A stretch of DNA of 32,566 nucleotides, taken from assembly GCA_013177895.1 (NCBI GenBank), contig JABLXV010000042.1:1-32566 (forward strand). The letters are read 5' to 3'. Below the pieces are notes generated by a model. It was not told the DNA's origin, did no database searches, and saw nothing but the letters and a program-made list of their open reading frames with translations. The translations under genes were made by a program, and so were the position numbers. The stretch comes from Brevinematales bacterium. Lineage in GTDB: Bacteria; Spirochaetota; Brevinematia; Brevinematales; GWF1-51-8. This document shows, piece by piece, positions 14,574 to 22,656 of this stretch (the stretch's first letter is position 1; the number at the start of each line of letters is the position of its first letter).

Positions 14574-15602
14574 ATGCGTTCAATAGTTTATGTTCTGTTT
14601 GCAACGCTTTTTGCCGCCGGGTGCTCGGAGTTTATCGGGACGCCGGACGGCGATAATAACAGAACTTCACTGCCGGTTCCGGCGGGGAGTATGCTGGTGC
14701 TGGACGAGGCGAACGGCCTGGTCCGCGCGGTCAATCTATCGAACGGGCAGGTTTCGCTGATAGCGACGCTAGACCAGTCCCCGACCGCGATCGCGTCCGA
14801 CGGGGTTTACTTTTATGTCGCGCATAACGGTTTCGGTACGCCGCAGTCCCTCCTGCGTCTCCCTCTGGGCGGCGGGCCGATTGCATCGGCGGTATTCCCC
14901 GGCGGTTCCGCGCCGTCTGCGGTGCAATGCTCCGGCGGTATGGTGTTCGTGCTGTTCGCGGGGTCTAATACCCTGCGCGTCATCGACGGCGGTAATTTCC
15001 CGAGCGCGGTCACCCAGATTAACCTTCCGACCCAGTACGCCTACGGCCTCGCGGTCAATTCGAACTTCATCTATATCGCCGATTCCGGGACTCTGTTCGA
15101 CAACACGGATGGCAAGCTCGTGGCGCTGTCCCGCGCGGATTACTCGGTAGTCACTCAAAGCGGCCCGCTGGTCAATCCCCAATCGGTCGCGCTCGACGGG
15201 ACGGGGCACGCGTATATCGCCTGCACGGGGGTGTGGACGAATACGAACACCTACGCGGGATACTACGAGGGAGGCGGACTTGTCCGCGTCAATCCCGATT
15301 GGAGTATGGATATACTGTCAAACGATTTGCAGTTGACCGGAGCCGGGTACGACGGCGGGATGGTCTATTGCCTCGACAGCGGCGCGGGCAAATCGAAACT
15401 CGGCCTCGCCGTCTTCGGTACGAACGGGTCGTTTATCACCAACATCCTTCCCGGCGCGAACTTCAAGGGACTCGGTTTCAATAACGGCAATGTCTATATC
15501 TCCGAAGGATACTACGGCACGAAGGCATACGCGGTCTCCACGAACGGGTGGGCGGCGCAGGAGTTCACGCTGCCGGGCACGGGCGCGCTGATGATTCCGT
15601 AG
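14574..15602 (+). CDS. Beta-propeller lipoprotein in the B12 operon (BtuG-like candidate)
   Basis: A 342-residue lipoprotein with lipobox FAAGC (acylated Cys17), followed by about six or seven repeats of 40-50 residues with the four-strand propeller rhythm: SMLVLDEANGLVRAVNLSNG, GVYFYVAHNGFGTPQSLLRL, GMVFVLFAGSNTLRVIDGG, NFIYIADSG, GHAYIACTGVW, GMVYCLDSGAG, GNVYISEGYYG. This resembles NHL/YncE-type propellers. It starts 13 nt after the receptor gene with an AAGGAG site, so it is in the same riboswitch-controlled transcript. In Bacteroides, BtuG is a surface beta-propeller lipoprotein that hands B12 to BtuB. The shared fold, anchor and operon position make this a functional counterpart candidate. 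Orthology is not shown by sequence. Confidence 0.8.
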   Translation: MRSIVYVLFATLFAAGCSEFIGTPDGDNNRTSLPVPAGSMLVLDEANGLVRAVNLSNGQVSLIATLDQSPTAIASDGVYFYVAHNGFGTPQSLLRLPLGGGPIASAVFPGGSAPSAVQCSGGMVFVLFAGSNTLRVIDGGNFPSAVTQINLPTQYAYGLAVNSNFIYIADSGTLFDNTDGKLVALSRADYSVVTQSGPLVNPQSVALDGTGHAYIACTGVWTNTNTYAGYYEGGGLVRVNPDWSMDILSNDLQLTGAGYDGGMVYCLDSGAGKSKLGLAVFGTNGSFITNILPGANFKGLGFNNGNVYISEGYYGTKAYAVSTNGWAAQEFTLPGTGALMIP

Positions 15603-15679
15603 CAGGCTACCGCGCCGTTATTAGCGCAAATCCGCCGGATGGGTTATAATAATCAATACCCCATCCGAGAGGGAGCCGA

Positions 15680-16696
15680 ATGATCGAAGAGAAACTGACC
15701 AATCCTATCCATCTATCCGAAGACATGGACGATTCGCTTAGGCCGCGCCTTTTGACCGAATTTATCGGGCAGGCGAAGGTCAAGGAGAATGTCCGCGTAT
15801 TTATCGAGGCCGCGAAAATCCGCAAGGCTCCGCTCGACCACGTGCTTCTCTACGGCCCGCCGGGATTGGGGAAGACGACGCTCGTCAGTATTATCGCGAA
15901 CGAGCTCGGGCGCGCGATCAAGATCACGAGCGCCCCCGCGCTCGAGAAGGCCGGCGACCTCGTGGCGATCCTGACCTCCCTCGAAGAAGGCGACGTCCTG
16001 TTTATCGACGAGATACACCGGATGAAACGGGTGCTCGAGGAAGTGCTGTACTCCGCGATGGAGGATTTCAAGGTGGACGTCGTGATCGGCGAGGGCACCG
16101 GCGCGCGCACTATCCGCCTCAATCTGCCGAAATTTACGCTCGCGGGCGCGACCACCCGCAGCGGCGCGATCTCGTCGCCGTTACGCTCCCGCTTCGGTAT
16201 TATCGAGCGCCTCGACTTCTACGACACCCCCGCGCTCCAGGCGATCATCTCGCGTTCCGCGCGGATACTCAATATCGTTGTGGATGACGGCGGATCGGAG
16301 GAGATCGCGCGCCGTTCGCGCGGCACCCCGCGTATCGCGAACCGTCTCCTGCGGCGCGTCAGCGATTTCGCGCTGGTGGAGAACCATGACGGTATCGATG
16401 GGAAATTCGCGGCATACGCCCTCGGCAAGCTCGAAGTGGACAAGCAGGGATTGGACTCGCTCGACAGGAAATTTCTGAATATCATCATCGACCATTATAA
16501 AGGCGGGCCCGTGGGGGTGTCGGCGATCGCCGCCGCGCTTAACGAGGAGACCGAGACGATCGAGGATATGTGCGAACCGTACCTGATCCAGATCGGGTTC
16601 GTGCAGCGTACCCCCCGCGGACGGATGGCCTCCCGAAAAGCCTACGAGCACCTCGGGGTGGAATACCGCGAGCAGGATCCCGGACTTTTCGGGTAG
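15680..16696 (+). CDS. ruvB: Holliday junction branch-migration ATPase RuvB
   Basis: Hexameric AAA+ motor that, with RuvA, drives branch migration of Holliday junctions. It has 338 residues, normal for the family. Walker A GPPGLGKT is at residues 59-66 and Walker B with DEIH at 110-113. The sensor/arginine-finger region [20 protein letters not shown] and the C-terminal winged helix ([33 protein letters not shown]) are both typical. A GGAG site lies 5-6 nt before the ATG. A TATAAT at 15645-15650 could be its -10, but no good -35 pairs with it, so it may be transcribed by read-through from the B12 genes. ruvA and ruvC are not adjacent. Confidence 0.97.
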   Translation: MIEEKLTNPIHLSEDMDDSLRPRLLTEFIGQAKVKENVRVFIEAAKIRKAPLDHVLLYGPPGLGKTTLVSIIANELGRAIKITSAPALEKAGDLVAILTSLEEGDVLFIDEIHRMKRVLEEVLYSAMEDFKVDVVIGEGTGARTIRLNLPKFTLAGATTRSGAISSPLRSRFGIIERLDFYDTPALQAIISRSARILNIVVDDGGSEEIARRSRGTPRIANRLLRRVSDFALVENHDGIDGKFAAYALGKLEVDKQGLDSLDRKFLNIIIDHYKGGPVGVSAIAAALNEETETIEDMCEPYLIQIGFVQRTPRGRMASRKAYEHLGVEYREQDPGLFG

Positions 16697-16772
16697 TTTT
16701 TTCTCATAATATACTTTTGGTACAAATAGATTACATCGGTCGATCTTCTCTATCGTCTCCCAGTAATCAACC

Positions 16773-17762
16773 CTAATCCGCGCTGAAATACCCGACGGTC
16801 AATACACCGTCGGGATTTACAAGTACCTTGATCCATTCGTACCCGTTGATATCGATATCATAGGATTGACCGTCGCCGGGATATTTCGAGCTCTCCGGGA
16901 TTACCCCGGCGGCCTTGAAGTGCTGGAATACCTCGAACGGACGTATCCCGTAGAGGAAATAATAGGTCGTCACTCCGCCGCCGTAGCCCAGTTCCAGCCC
17001 GATAATCCGGCTATTCTTCAGGCGGTAAACCGTCACGGACGAATTGAAAATATTATAGGGATTATCGAAATCGATAAAACCCTTCAGTTCCGTTTTTTCG
17101 CATTGACTGAGATGGAAAATCATTCCGGGCAACTTCCATGCGTCGTCGGGAGTTTTCAGATTGACCGGTGCGTACAGCGAAAGGAACCCGTCGAACAGCC
17201 AACCGGTTTTACCCATAGCTTCGACCTTCACCCAGTACCCGGATATTTTATCCGTAGTCCACATATTCGCCGGTAATGGGTTTTCCAATATAGTCACCTT
17301 GCACCCGTGAGGGACATTCGTTACCTTCGTCCCGTCAAGCGACGGCGATTCCCGCAGGTTGACGCCGTTCTGGGAAAGCACATAGAGAGTATCCCCGGCG
17401 GAATAATAGACCGGGATTTCACCCTCGATCTTCGACGGTATCGACAGGTCGAACGGGGTCTCCTTACCCTTTTTATCTATCCACGCCAAATCGATATGCA
17501 CGCTATCCGTGACCAGTTTCGTCAGGACAAGAGCCTTACCGTTATTAAAGTGCGAAACCGCGAGATACTCCGGCGGGATAAGCACTTTCATGGTCTTACC
17601 GTCCGCGAATCCCCATTTGCCGTGATAGTAGAACCGCACCATCCCGTCGGATATAGGCCAGTCTTTAGTCGTGTATGACTTGTCGCCGTAGGTAAAACTC
17701 CCCGCATAAGCGGATACTGTAATAGATATAAACAGCCCAATCAATCCGCACTTATTTTTCAT
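16773..17762 (-). CDS. Exported protein with WG-like and bacterial SH3 domains
   Basis: A 329-residue protein with a signal peptide (residues 1-20, ending SAYA). Residues about 39-75 (DGMVRFYYHGKWGFADGKTM, VLIPPEYLAVSHFNNGKALV) match a WG-type beta repeat. Residues about 127-197 form a bacterial SH3 domain: GVNLRESPSLDGTKVTNVPHG, then YWVKVEAMGKTGWLFDGFL, a common cell-wall or peptide-binding module. The remaining C-terminal part (about 200-329) is unrecognised. It follows the TPM-like gene with only 3 nt between them, so the two are co-transcribed. A periplasmic, peptidoglycan-associated role is plausible. It converges with ruvB; the 76-nt gap between them holds no clear terminator. Confidence 0.8.
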   Translation of the reverse strand: MKNKCGLIGLFISITVSAYAGSFTYGDKSYTTKDWPISDGMVRFYYHGKWGFADGKTMKVLIPPEYLAVSHFNNGKALVLTKLVTDSVHIDLAWIDKKGKETPFDLSIPSKIEGEIPVYYSAGDTLYVLSQNGVNLRESPSLDGTKVTNVPHGCKVTILENPLPANMWTTDKISGYWVKVEAMGKTGWLFDGFLSLYAPVNLKTPDDAWKLPGMIFHLSQCEKTELKGFIDFDNPYNIFNSSVTVYRLKNSRIIGLELGYGGGVTTYYFLYGIRPFEVFQHFKAAGVIPESSKYPGDGQSYDIDINGYEWIKVLVNPDGVLTVGYFSAD

Positions 17763-17765
17763 CTA

Positions 17766-18533
17766 TCAATCCTTATCGTTCTTGTTGACGGTTCTGTTAT
17801 TAAACAGTTCGAATCCGAATATCAGGATATAAGCTATCACCGCGAGGAAGTCAGGAATAATACGGTATATCTGGAGAACAATCACGGGGATCAGGAATAA
17901 TAACAGGAACGGGAATCGTTTGAAGCTGCGTACGGTCATAATAATAAGCAGTACCGCCGCGGCAAGGAGGAGAAGCATGAATACGATGAATCCCGTATCC
18001 CGCAGGAACGCCCCGATATAGCGGTTGTTCTCATGCAGGAACTTGTCCCACGGCGAGAGGAAAAGTTCCTCGCGGATAAATGTATCCAGCTTTATCACGA
18101 AATTTGTACTTATCCCCTTGATGGTATTCGAGAGGGGGTATGTCCCGATCAGGTTGGATAATTCGGTCATCTGGTCATGATTGAATAAATTTTCCGGGCG
18201 CATGTTGAAAAGTATATCACAGGAGGAAGGCCCGAATGTCAGGATAAACATCGCGCGGCGGCCGCGGTTATTATAACTATAAAATAATTCCTGGTCGTTC
18301 TGCATGACCGTGTCGAGCGAGCTTTCCCCGTCCCAAAAATGCAGAAAGAAGGATATCTTTACCTGGTAATCCTGTTCGATCCGCTGAAGGATGGCCGCGG
18401 ATTGGTCGGCTTGCGCGGGAGTAAGAAGCTCCTGCCCCTGCACGATATACTCGGTAACCAGCAGGTTCGCCCACGCCGTACCGGATAACTGAACGAATAA
18501 AAAGAGCGCCGACGTCCAAAGGATTTTTTTCAT
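17766..18533 (-). CDS. Exported TPM-domain-like protein with C-terminal membrane helices
   Basis: A 255-residue protein with a signal peptide (1-22, ending TAWA). Residues about 25-150 resemble the TPM fold (VTEYIVQGQELLTPAQADQS, ILQRIEQDYQVKISFFLHFW, RRAMFILTFGPSSCDILF). In other TPM proteins this module acts outside the membrane, in photosystem repair or in proteins with phosphatase-like activity. Three hydrophobic segments follow (about 181-201, 207-223, 227-244). The C-terminus is cytoplasmic and charged (NKNDKD). It has its own promoter (18552-18579) and a GGGAGG ribosome site. Assignment to TPM is by pattern only; the Gly-rich tail common in TPM proteins is absent. Confidence 0.65.
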   Translation of the reverse strand: MKKILWTSALFLFVQLSGTAWANLLVTEYIVQGQELLTPAQADQSAAILQRIEQDYQVKISFFLHFWDGESSLDTVMQNDQELFYSYNNRGRRAMFILTFGPSSCDILFNMRPENLFNHDQMTELSNLIGTYPLSNTIKGISTNFVIKLDTFIREELFLSPWDKFLHENNRYIGAFLRDTGFIVFMLLLLAAAVLLIIMTVRSFKRFPFLLLFLIPVIVLQIYRIIPDFLAVIAYILIFGFELFNNRTVNKNDKD

Positions 18534-18551
18534 GCTTCCTCCCTTTCGGAT

Positions 18552-18579
18552 ATTTTACGGTATAGTATGGGAATGTCAA
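18552..18579 (-). promoter_or_regulatory. Promoter of the TPM-like/SH3 operon
   Basis: Minus strand: -35 TTGACA (18574-18579), 16-nt spacer, -10 TAAAAT (18552-18557). Predicted start is near 18545. The -35 box begins only 1-2 nt after the T-tract of the preceding terminator. Confidence 0.72.
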
Positions 18580-18580
18580 G

Positions 18581-18609
18581 AAAAAAGCCCCGGTTTTACC
18601 CGGGGCTTT
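18581..18609 (-). terminator. Intrinsic terminator of the pullulanase-like gene
   Basis: AAAGCCCCGG (18584-18593) pairs with CCGGGGCTTT (18600-18609) over a 6-nt loop, a 10-bp stem. On the minus strand it is followed by six T residues. It lies 17 nt past the stop codon of the GH13 lipoprotein gene. Confidence 0.88.
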
Positions 18610-18625
18610 CATATGAAAATCTCTA

Positions 18626-21169
18626 TTACTGGAACAGTATCATACCGGTACCGGCGGGAACAGTTACGTCGCCGGTATATTTCTTCGCTTCCGCTTTGAG
18701 GGAGGATGCGCCGTCAACCATCACAGTCCATTCGCCGGCAGGCAGAGTAAAGAACGAGTCGTTCTTGATGTCGCCGTTCACGAGAACCGTGAAGCTCTTG
18801 CTATCGCCGGATACCGCTTTATCGTAGAAATATCCGACCGTGGCCTTGGTGTTCGGGGAGGATTTTTCACCCTTCTTGACCATAGCCTTGATAAATTTAA
18901 TCTTATCTATCGGATACAGACCGAACGACTTCGAGTACATTTTTCTGATCGCGATCAGACCCTTGTGATACAGGAACAGGTCGTTGTTCGCGGTCTTGAG
19001 ATCCCAGTTGAGCCAGTTACATTCGTTATCCTTCTCATAGGAATCGTGATCAACTCTCCACGGCTGAGCCTTACCGGACCAACCGACGGGATTGCCCTTA
19101 TTATCCTGCTGGAGCTTGTTGCCCCATTTATTGCCGGTCTTTTCCCACTGCGCGGAATTCGGGGGGAACACGCTTTCGCCGGAAGGCGGGAATACGACCT
19201 TCATTCTAGCGAATTCCGTACCTTCTTCTATCATAACAGGACCCTGCACTGTGTAGAGATACAACGCGGCGATCTTATTCATTTTCATCATCTTTTCGTC
19301 CAGAGTAGCCGTCTTAATATAATCGGCGGGCATGATTTCCAAAGAATCCTTAAATCCGCCGACGTTCTTTCGCAGATAATCCGCGAGAGTGTTGTTATCG
19401 TGCGAGCCGAAATAGCTCAGGGAGAACTTCGGTACGATAAACGTGCCGGGCATACCCTTGACGCCGTCTTCGAGGCTGACTGTTCCGGCGACACCCTGCG
19501 CGAGAGACTTAATCTGCTCGCGGACTTTATCGTTCCATGCCGCTATGCCGTGCTTCGCCATACCCTGAGGAGAGTATCCGCCGCCGTCAAACGGCTCGCC
19601 CTTGTGCCCGCCCATCCAAGGCTCCGCCACAAGGAAAGTCTCGGGATTGAATTTATAGACTGCTTTCTTGATCTTTTCATAGGTAGCCCAATCGATGATC
19701 GTACCGAGGTCAAAGCGGTAACCGTCGACATGGTATTCGTTGACCCAGTACGCACAGCTATCCACGACCAATTTACTGGACATCGGACGGTAGGTGTTAT
19801 AGTCATTACCGCATCCCGATTTAGCGTCATAGGTACCGAGAGACGTCATCCAGAAATAATACTTCTTATCGATCAGTTTCAGCGCGTTTTTATCGTACTG
19901 GGATACATGGTTATACACCACATCCATCACGACCGCGATACCGTTCTGGTGGAATACGTCGACCATCTTCTTAAACGCGTAGACCTGTTCGCCGGAGGCG
20001 CCTATCCATGCGTTCTCTTTGATCTTACCTTCATAGTAGAAGGCTTCGGGCGAGAAGAAGTTCGCGGTCATATAACCCCAGTGGTTTCTGCCGTAAACAT
20101 TCCATGTATTATACGCGAAGGTTTTAGACTTGGTCAGGTAAGGGGCTTCGATTTCGTTAAACTCCTGTGTCGGTAAAAGTTCGACGGCGTTCACGCCCAA
20201 ATCCTTGATATGAGCGAGACCGCCCTGTTTGCCGTCCTCGACCAGACCCTCAAAAGTACCTTTTTTATTCACATCCTTGGAGAGCATGGTCAAATCGCGG
20301 ACATGCATTTCATAAAGGATATATTGTTCCTGCTTGAACCCGGCATACTTCTTCGCGGATTTCCACGAATACTTTGAAGTATCGATGATAACCGTCAGAT
20401 GATGCTGGGGAGCCATTTCTTTCGTGGTGATCGCCTTCGAATAAGGGTCGGCGACAATGACGTTGGGGTCAAATTCTTCGGAGGCTCCGTCGGGACCGGT
20501 GACACGGTAACCGTAGTACTTACCGTAGAGTTCGCCGTTTACGGACGCTTCCCACACTCCGTCCTTGTCCATCGTCATCTCTATCTGCTTCTCGCCTTCC
20601 TGTAACGGCTTATCGACGTCGTCGGTATAAGGCTTGTCGAACATACAAACAACGATCTTTACCGCGCGGGGTGAGAAGACACGGAATGTAGTCTTACCGC
20701 CCTTGACGGTACATCCGAGTTCCTTCTCGGAATAGAACTTATTGAGGAAATCGTCGGAAAGCTGTCCTTCGCCGACGTTGGTGATCAGTTTCCCCTTTGC
20801 ATCGTCGAACGAAATAACGCCGACGAGGAAGTTCTTATTCATAGGTAAAGGCTTTGCGGTGAGAATACTGTATTTCTTTCCTTTCGCGTCGCCTTTAACC
20901 GAGGTAATTTCATAAGCGTTCTTCGTACCGTATTCGAGAACCACAAAATTGCTGACAGTATAATCGGCGGCTTTGAATTTTAATTCGGCCGATAATTCCG
21001 TTTCAGATACACGGATAACCCCGCTCAGTTTGTTGGCGCTTTTACCGCCGGAAGTTTCAGGCTGGGTTCCCGCACCTCCGCCTTCTCCGCATGCGACAGG
21101 CGCAATCAGTACGGCAAATAACAGTGCGATCCATTTCATTCCTTTCTTGGATTCTAGTCTTAACTTCAT
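18626..21169 (-). CDS. Pullulanase-type GH13 lipoprotein (alpha-1,6-glucan debranching enzyme)
   Basis: An 847-residue predicted lipoprotein: signal peptide ending APVAC (Cys27), a Gly/Ser/Thr linker, an unassigned beta-rich region (about 48-145), a CBM48-type domain (about 150-245: KTTFRVFSPRAVKIVVCMFD, DGVWEASVNGELYGKYYGYR), then a GH13 barrel. The catalytic regions are DVVYNH (416-421), GYRFDLG with nucleophile Asp487, VAEPW with acid/base Glu516, and GSHDN with Asp591. The usual type I pullulanase YNWGYDP motif is replaced by YGRNHWGYMTANFFSPE, so substrate range may differ. A C-terminal beta domain ends in PAGTGMILFQ. AGGAGG lies 6 nt before the ATG. It is monocistronic. It probably acts outside the cytoplasmic membrane on alpha-glucans, alongside the glycogen-binding lipoproteins. 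Confidence 0.88.
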   Translation of the reverse strand: MKLRLESKKGMKWIALLFAVLIAPVACGEGGGAGTQPETSGGKSANKLSGVIRVSETELSAELKFKAADYTVSNFVVLEYGTKNAYEITSVKGDAKGKKYSILTAKPLPMNKNFLVGVISFDDAKGKLITNVGEGQLSDDFLNKFYSEKELGCTVKGGKTTFRVFSPRAVKIVVCMFDKPYTDDVDKPLQEGEKQIEMTMDKDGVWEASVNGELYGKYYGYRVTGPDGASEEFDPNVIVADPYSKAITTKEMAPQHHLTVIIDTSKYSWKSAKKYAGFKQEQYILYEMHVRDLTMLSKDVNKKGTFEGLVEDGKQGGLAHIKDLGVNAVELLPTQEFNEIEAPYLTKSKTFAYNTWNVYGRNHWGYMTANFFSPEAFYYEGKIKENAWIGASGEQVYAFKKMVDVFHQNGIAVVMDVVYNHVSQYDKNALKLIDKKYYFWMTSLGTYDAKSGCGNDYNTYRPMSSKLVVDSCAYWVNEYHVDGYRFDLGTIIDWATYEKIKKAVYKFNPETFLVAEPWMGGHKGEPFDGGGYSPQGMAKHGIAAWNDKVREQIKSLAQGVAGTVSLEDGVKGMPGTFIVPKFSLSYFGSHDNNTLADYLRKNVGGFKDSLEIMPADYIKTATLDEKMMKMNKIAALYLYTVQGPVMIEEGTEFARMKVVFPPSGESVFPPNSAQWEKTGNKWGNKLQQDNKGNPVGWSGKAQPWRVDHDSYEKDNECNWLNWDLKTANNDLFLYHKGLIAIRKMYSKSFGLYPIDKIKFIKAMVKKGEKSSPNTKATVGYFYDKAVSGDSKSFTVLVNGDIKNDSFFTLPAGEWTVMVDGASSLKAEAKKYTGDVTVPAGTGMILFQ

Positions 21170-21206
21170 ATCAATCCTCCTACATCTTTAATAAACAACA
21201 CGGCTT

Positions 21207-21234
21207 ATTTTAACGCATAAATCCGAATAGTCAA
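21207..21234 (-). promoter_or_regulatory. Promoter of the pullulanase-like gene
   Basis: Minus strand: -35 TTGACT (21229-21234), 16-nt spacer, -10 TAAAAT (21207-21212). Predicted start is near 21200. The palindromic element at 21273-21388 lies directly upstream of it. The rest of the 322-nt gap (21170-21491) holds nothing else I can name. Confidence 0.65.
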
Positions 21235-21272
21235 TAGAAAACCTGAATTATTTGACCCGCCGCGGTAAATCA

Positions 21273-21388
21273 GGTATGTTGACAAACCCGGATTTGTCAT
21301 TGCGATGCCCCGCGTATCAAAAAACAATGCGGCGCGGGGTATCGCAGTGACAATAAAGAATAAAAAATCCGACTCCGTCATCAAGCCC
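21273..21388 (-). repeat. Palindromic dispersed element, copy A
   Basis: A 116-bp element with related ends (GGTATGTTGACAAA at the left; TCCGTCATCAAGCCC at the right, whose complement is GGGCTTGATGACGGA). Its core is the inverted pair GTCATTGCGATGCCCCGCG (21296-21314) and CGCGGGGTATCGCAGTGAC (21333-21351), two mismatches in 19. The complement of this copy aligns with the first half of the element at 24080-24272. No open frame of its own is convincing, so it is non-autonomous. Confidence 0.75.
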
Positions 21389-21491
21389 TTTCCCGGCCGG
21401 CCGCAGTATGCCATGAAAAATATTTTCCGTTCGGGTGACAGAATTCGCCCGGGGCATTGTTTCATCTAAGAAGCGACATAGGAGGAACAAA

Positions 21492-21917
21492 ATGTCTGAC
21501 ATGAAAAAGAAACTCGGAGCGATACTTATCCTGTCTTTTATCGGCGCATTATTCACGGGGTGTAATATCCAGATCGGATGGCATGACGCCGACGACAGGT
21601 ATATTGTCGATGACGACGGCAGTACCCCGCAAACTTATTCGCCCCCCTCGGCTGTAATCACCGCGCCCATGAATAACGAGACGGTATACAATATCACAAT
21701 CAACCTCAGCGGTAATGCCGCATGCGGAAGTTATCCTCTCGACGGGATTTATATTTCGGTGAACGACGGTATCTATATCAAGATCACCGCCGGCGATACA
21801 TGGAACCAGACGTTCTACGCCGGTGAGGGCGAATATAACTTCGACGTGTACGCGACCGATATCTACGGGAATTGCAGCACGACCAATTCCATCACGAATG
21901 TCCGTGTAGTAAAATAA
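21492..21917 (+). CDS. Ig-like-domain lipoprotein
   Basis: A 141-residue lipoprotein with signal peptide ending LFTGC, a short acidic linker (DDRYIVDDDG) and one Ig-like/bacterial early-set beta domain: SAVITAPMNNETVYNITINL, DGIYISVNDGIYIKI, EYNFDVYATDIYG. This pattern is seen in Ig-like repeats of surface proteins and glycoside hydrolases. The ATG at 21492 is preceded by GGAGG with 6-nt spacing; an in-frame ATG 57 bases earlier lacks a site. It stands alone between divergent/convergent neighbours and is followed by a terminator at 21982-22010. No ligand can be inferred. Adhesion or envelope structure are both possible. Confidence 0.78.
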   Translation: MSDMKKKLGAILILSFIGALFTGCNIQIGWHDADDRYIVDDDGSTPQTYSPPSAVITAPMNNETVYNITINLSGNAACGSYPLDGIYISVNDGIYIKITAGDTWNQTFYAGEGEYNFDVYATDIYGNCSTTNSITNVRVVK

Positions 21918-21981
21918 CACACGCCTATAGGTATCCGTATGCCCTTAACGGGGACATATGAATACCGCCCAACCCCCGATG

Positions 21982-22010
21982 AGGCCGTCTTTGCGACGGC
22001 CTTTTCTTTT
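21982..22010 (+). terminator. Intrinsic terminator of the Ig-like lipoprotein gene
   Basis: GGCCGTC (21983-21989), loop TTTGC, GACGGCC (21995-22001), extended by an A-T pair and followed by TTTTCTTTT on the plus strand. It lies 65 nt after the stop codon. Confidence 0.82.
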
Positions 22011-22034
22011 TAGTTTTTATGGGAAAGCCCACAG

Positions 22035-22109
22035 GCGGCCTTTTCTATTCAAACCATAAGGAAAAGCCCTCCCTCGTTTCACTCGGGACAAGCAAGCGGC
22101 CTTTTCTAT
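22035..22109. repeat. Pair of short direct repeats flanking a palindrome
   Basis: GCGGCCTTTTCTAT occurs at 22035-22048 and again at 22096-22109 (offset 61 bp), and a partial copy forms the end of the terminator at 21995-22007. Between them lies the dispersed repeat 22070-22093. The second copy overlaps the stop codon of the acetyltransferase gene. It may serve as a transcription end in both directions, but this is inferred. Confidence 0.5.
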
Positions 22110-22630
22110 AACTCGATCCAGTACCGCTGGAAGAGTTTCCCGGTCTCCGGGTCCTCGGCCTCCGAATCCAGCGCCCCGCCGTTCTTCAGGATCGTTTTCG
22201 CCGAGCCAGGATTGTCCTTATCGCACACGATCAGTACTTTCCTGATACCCATTTCCCCCATGATATCGAGGGCGAGACGGAGCTGTTCGGCGGCGTATCC
22301 CTTCCGGCGTTCGGACGGACGGATACCGTAGCCGATATGCCCCCCGCTTGCCGCAAGATGTTCGTTGAGACGGTGGCGGATATTCACACCGCCGAGCACC
22401 CTGCCGTATGAGTTTATCAGCCAGTAGGTCGAGTTTTCCACGAAGTCGGGAGGCACACCCACCCCGATGGAATAGCCCTTTAACTGCTCGACCAGCGCGG
22501 GAAAGTCCGACGGGTCAAGCCCGAGGCTCCACGGGGTAAACTCCTCCCCGCTCCGTTTCCATTCGTCGTACATCTCGAGATAGGAGTCCTTGTATACTTC
22601 CGACGGTTCCACCAAACGTAAATATTCCAT
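22106..22630 (-). CDS. GNAT-family N-acetyltransferase
   Basis: A 174-residue enzyme that transfers an acetyl group from acetyl-CoA to an amine. The GNAT core is visible: WLINSYGRVLGGVNIRHRLN (strands 2-3), HIGYGIRPSERRKGYAAEQL with the pyrophosphate-binding loop RPSERRKGYA at 104-113 (motif A), VLIVCDKDNPGSAKTILKNGGA (motif B, Asn for CoA) and RYWIEL at the end. It resembles the family of uncharacterised single-domain GNAT proteins; the substrate is not evident. It begins 26 nt after the preceding exported-protein gene, with only a weak AGG site, so is probably translated from the same mRNA. Confidence 0.9.
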   Translation of the reverse strand: MEYLRLVEPSEVYKDSYLEMYDEWKRSGEEFTPWSLGLDPSDFPALVEQLKGYSIGVGVPPDFVENSTYWLINSYGRVLGGVNIRHRLNEHLAASGGHIGYGIRPSERRKGYAAEQLRLALDIMGEMGIRKVLIVCDKDNPGSAKTILKNGGALDSEAEDPETGKLFQRYWIEL

Positions 22631-22656
22631 AGTAAATAACCTGCTAAAAATGATTA

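Noticed and set aside
13109-14575. Long antisense frames under the receptor and propeller genes
   Set aside because: High-G+C shadow frames of the btuB-like gene; compositions are Arg/Pro-rich with no domain pattern.
21205-21556. Open frames through the dispersed element at 21273-21388
   Set aside because: Translations consist of the palindromic element; no ribosome site, no family match.
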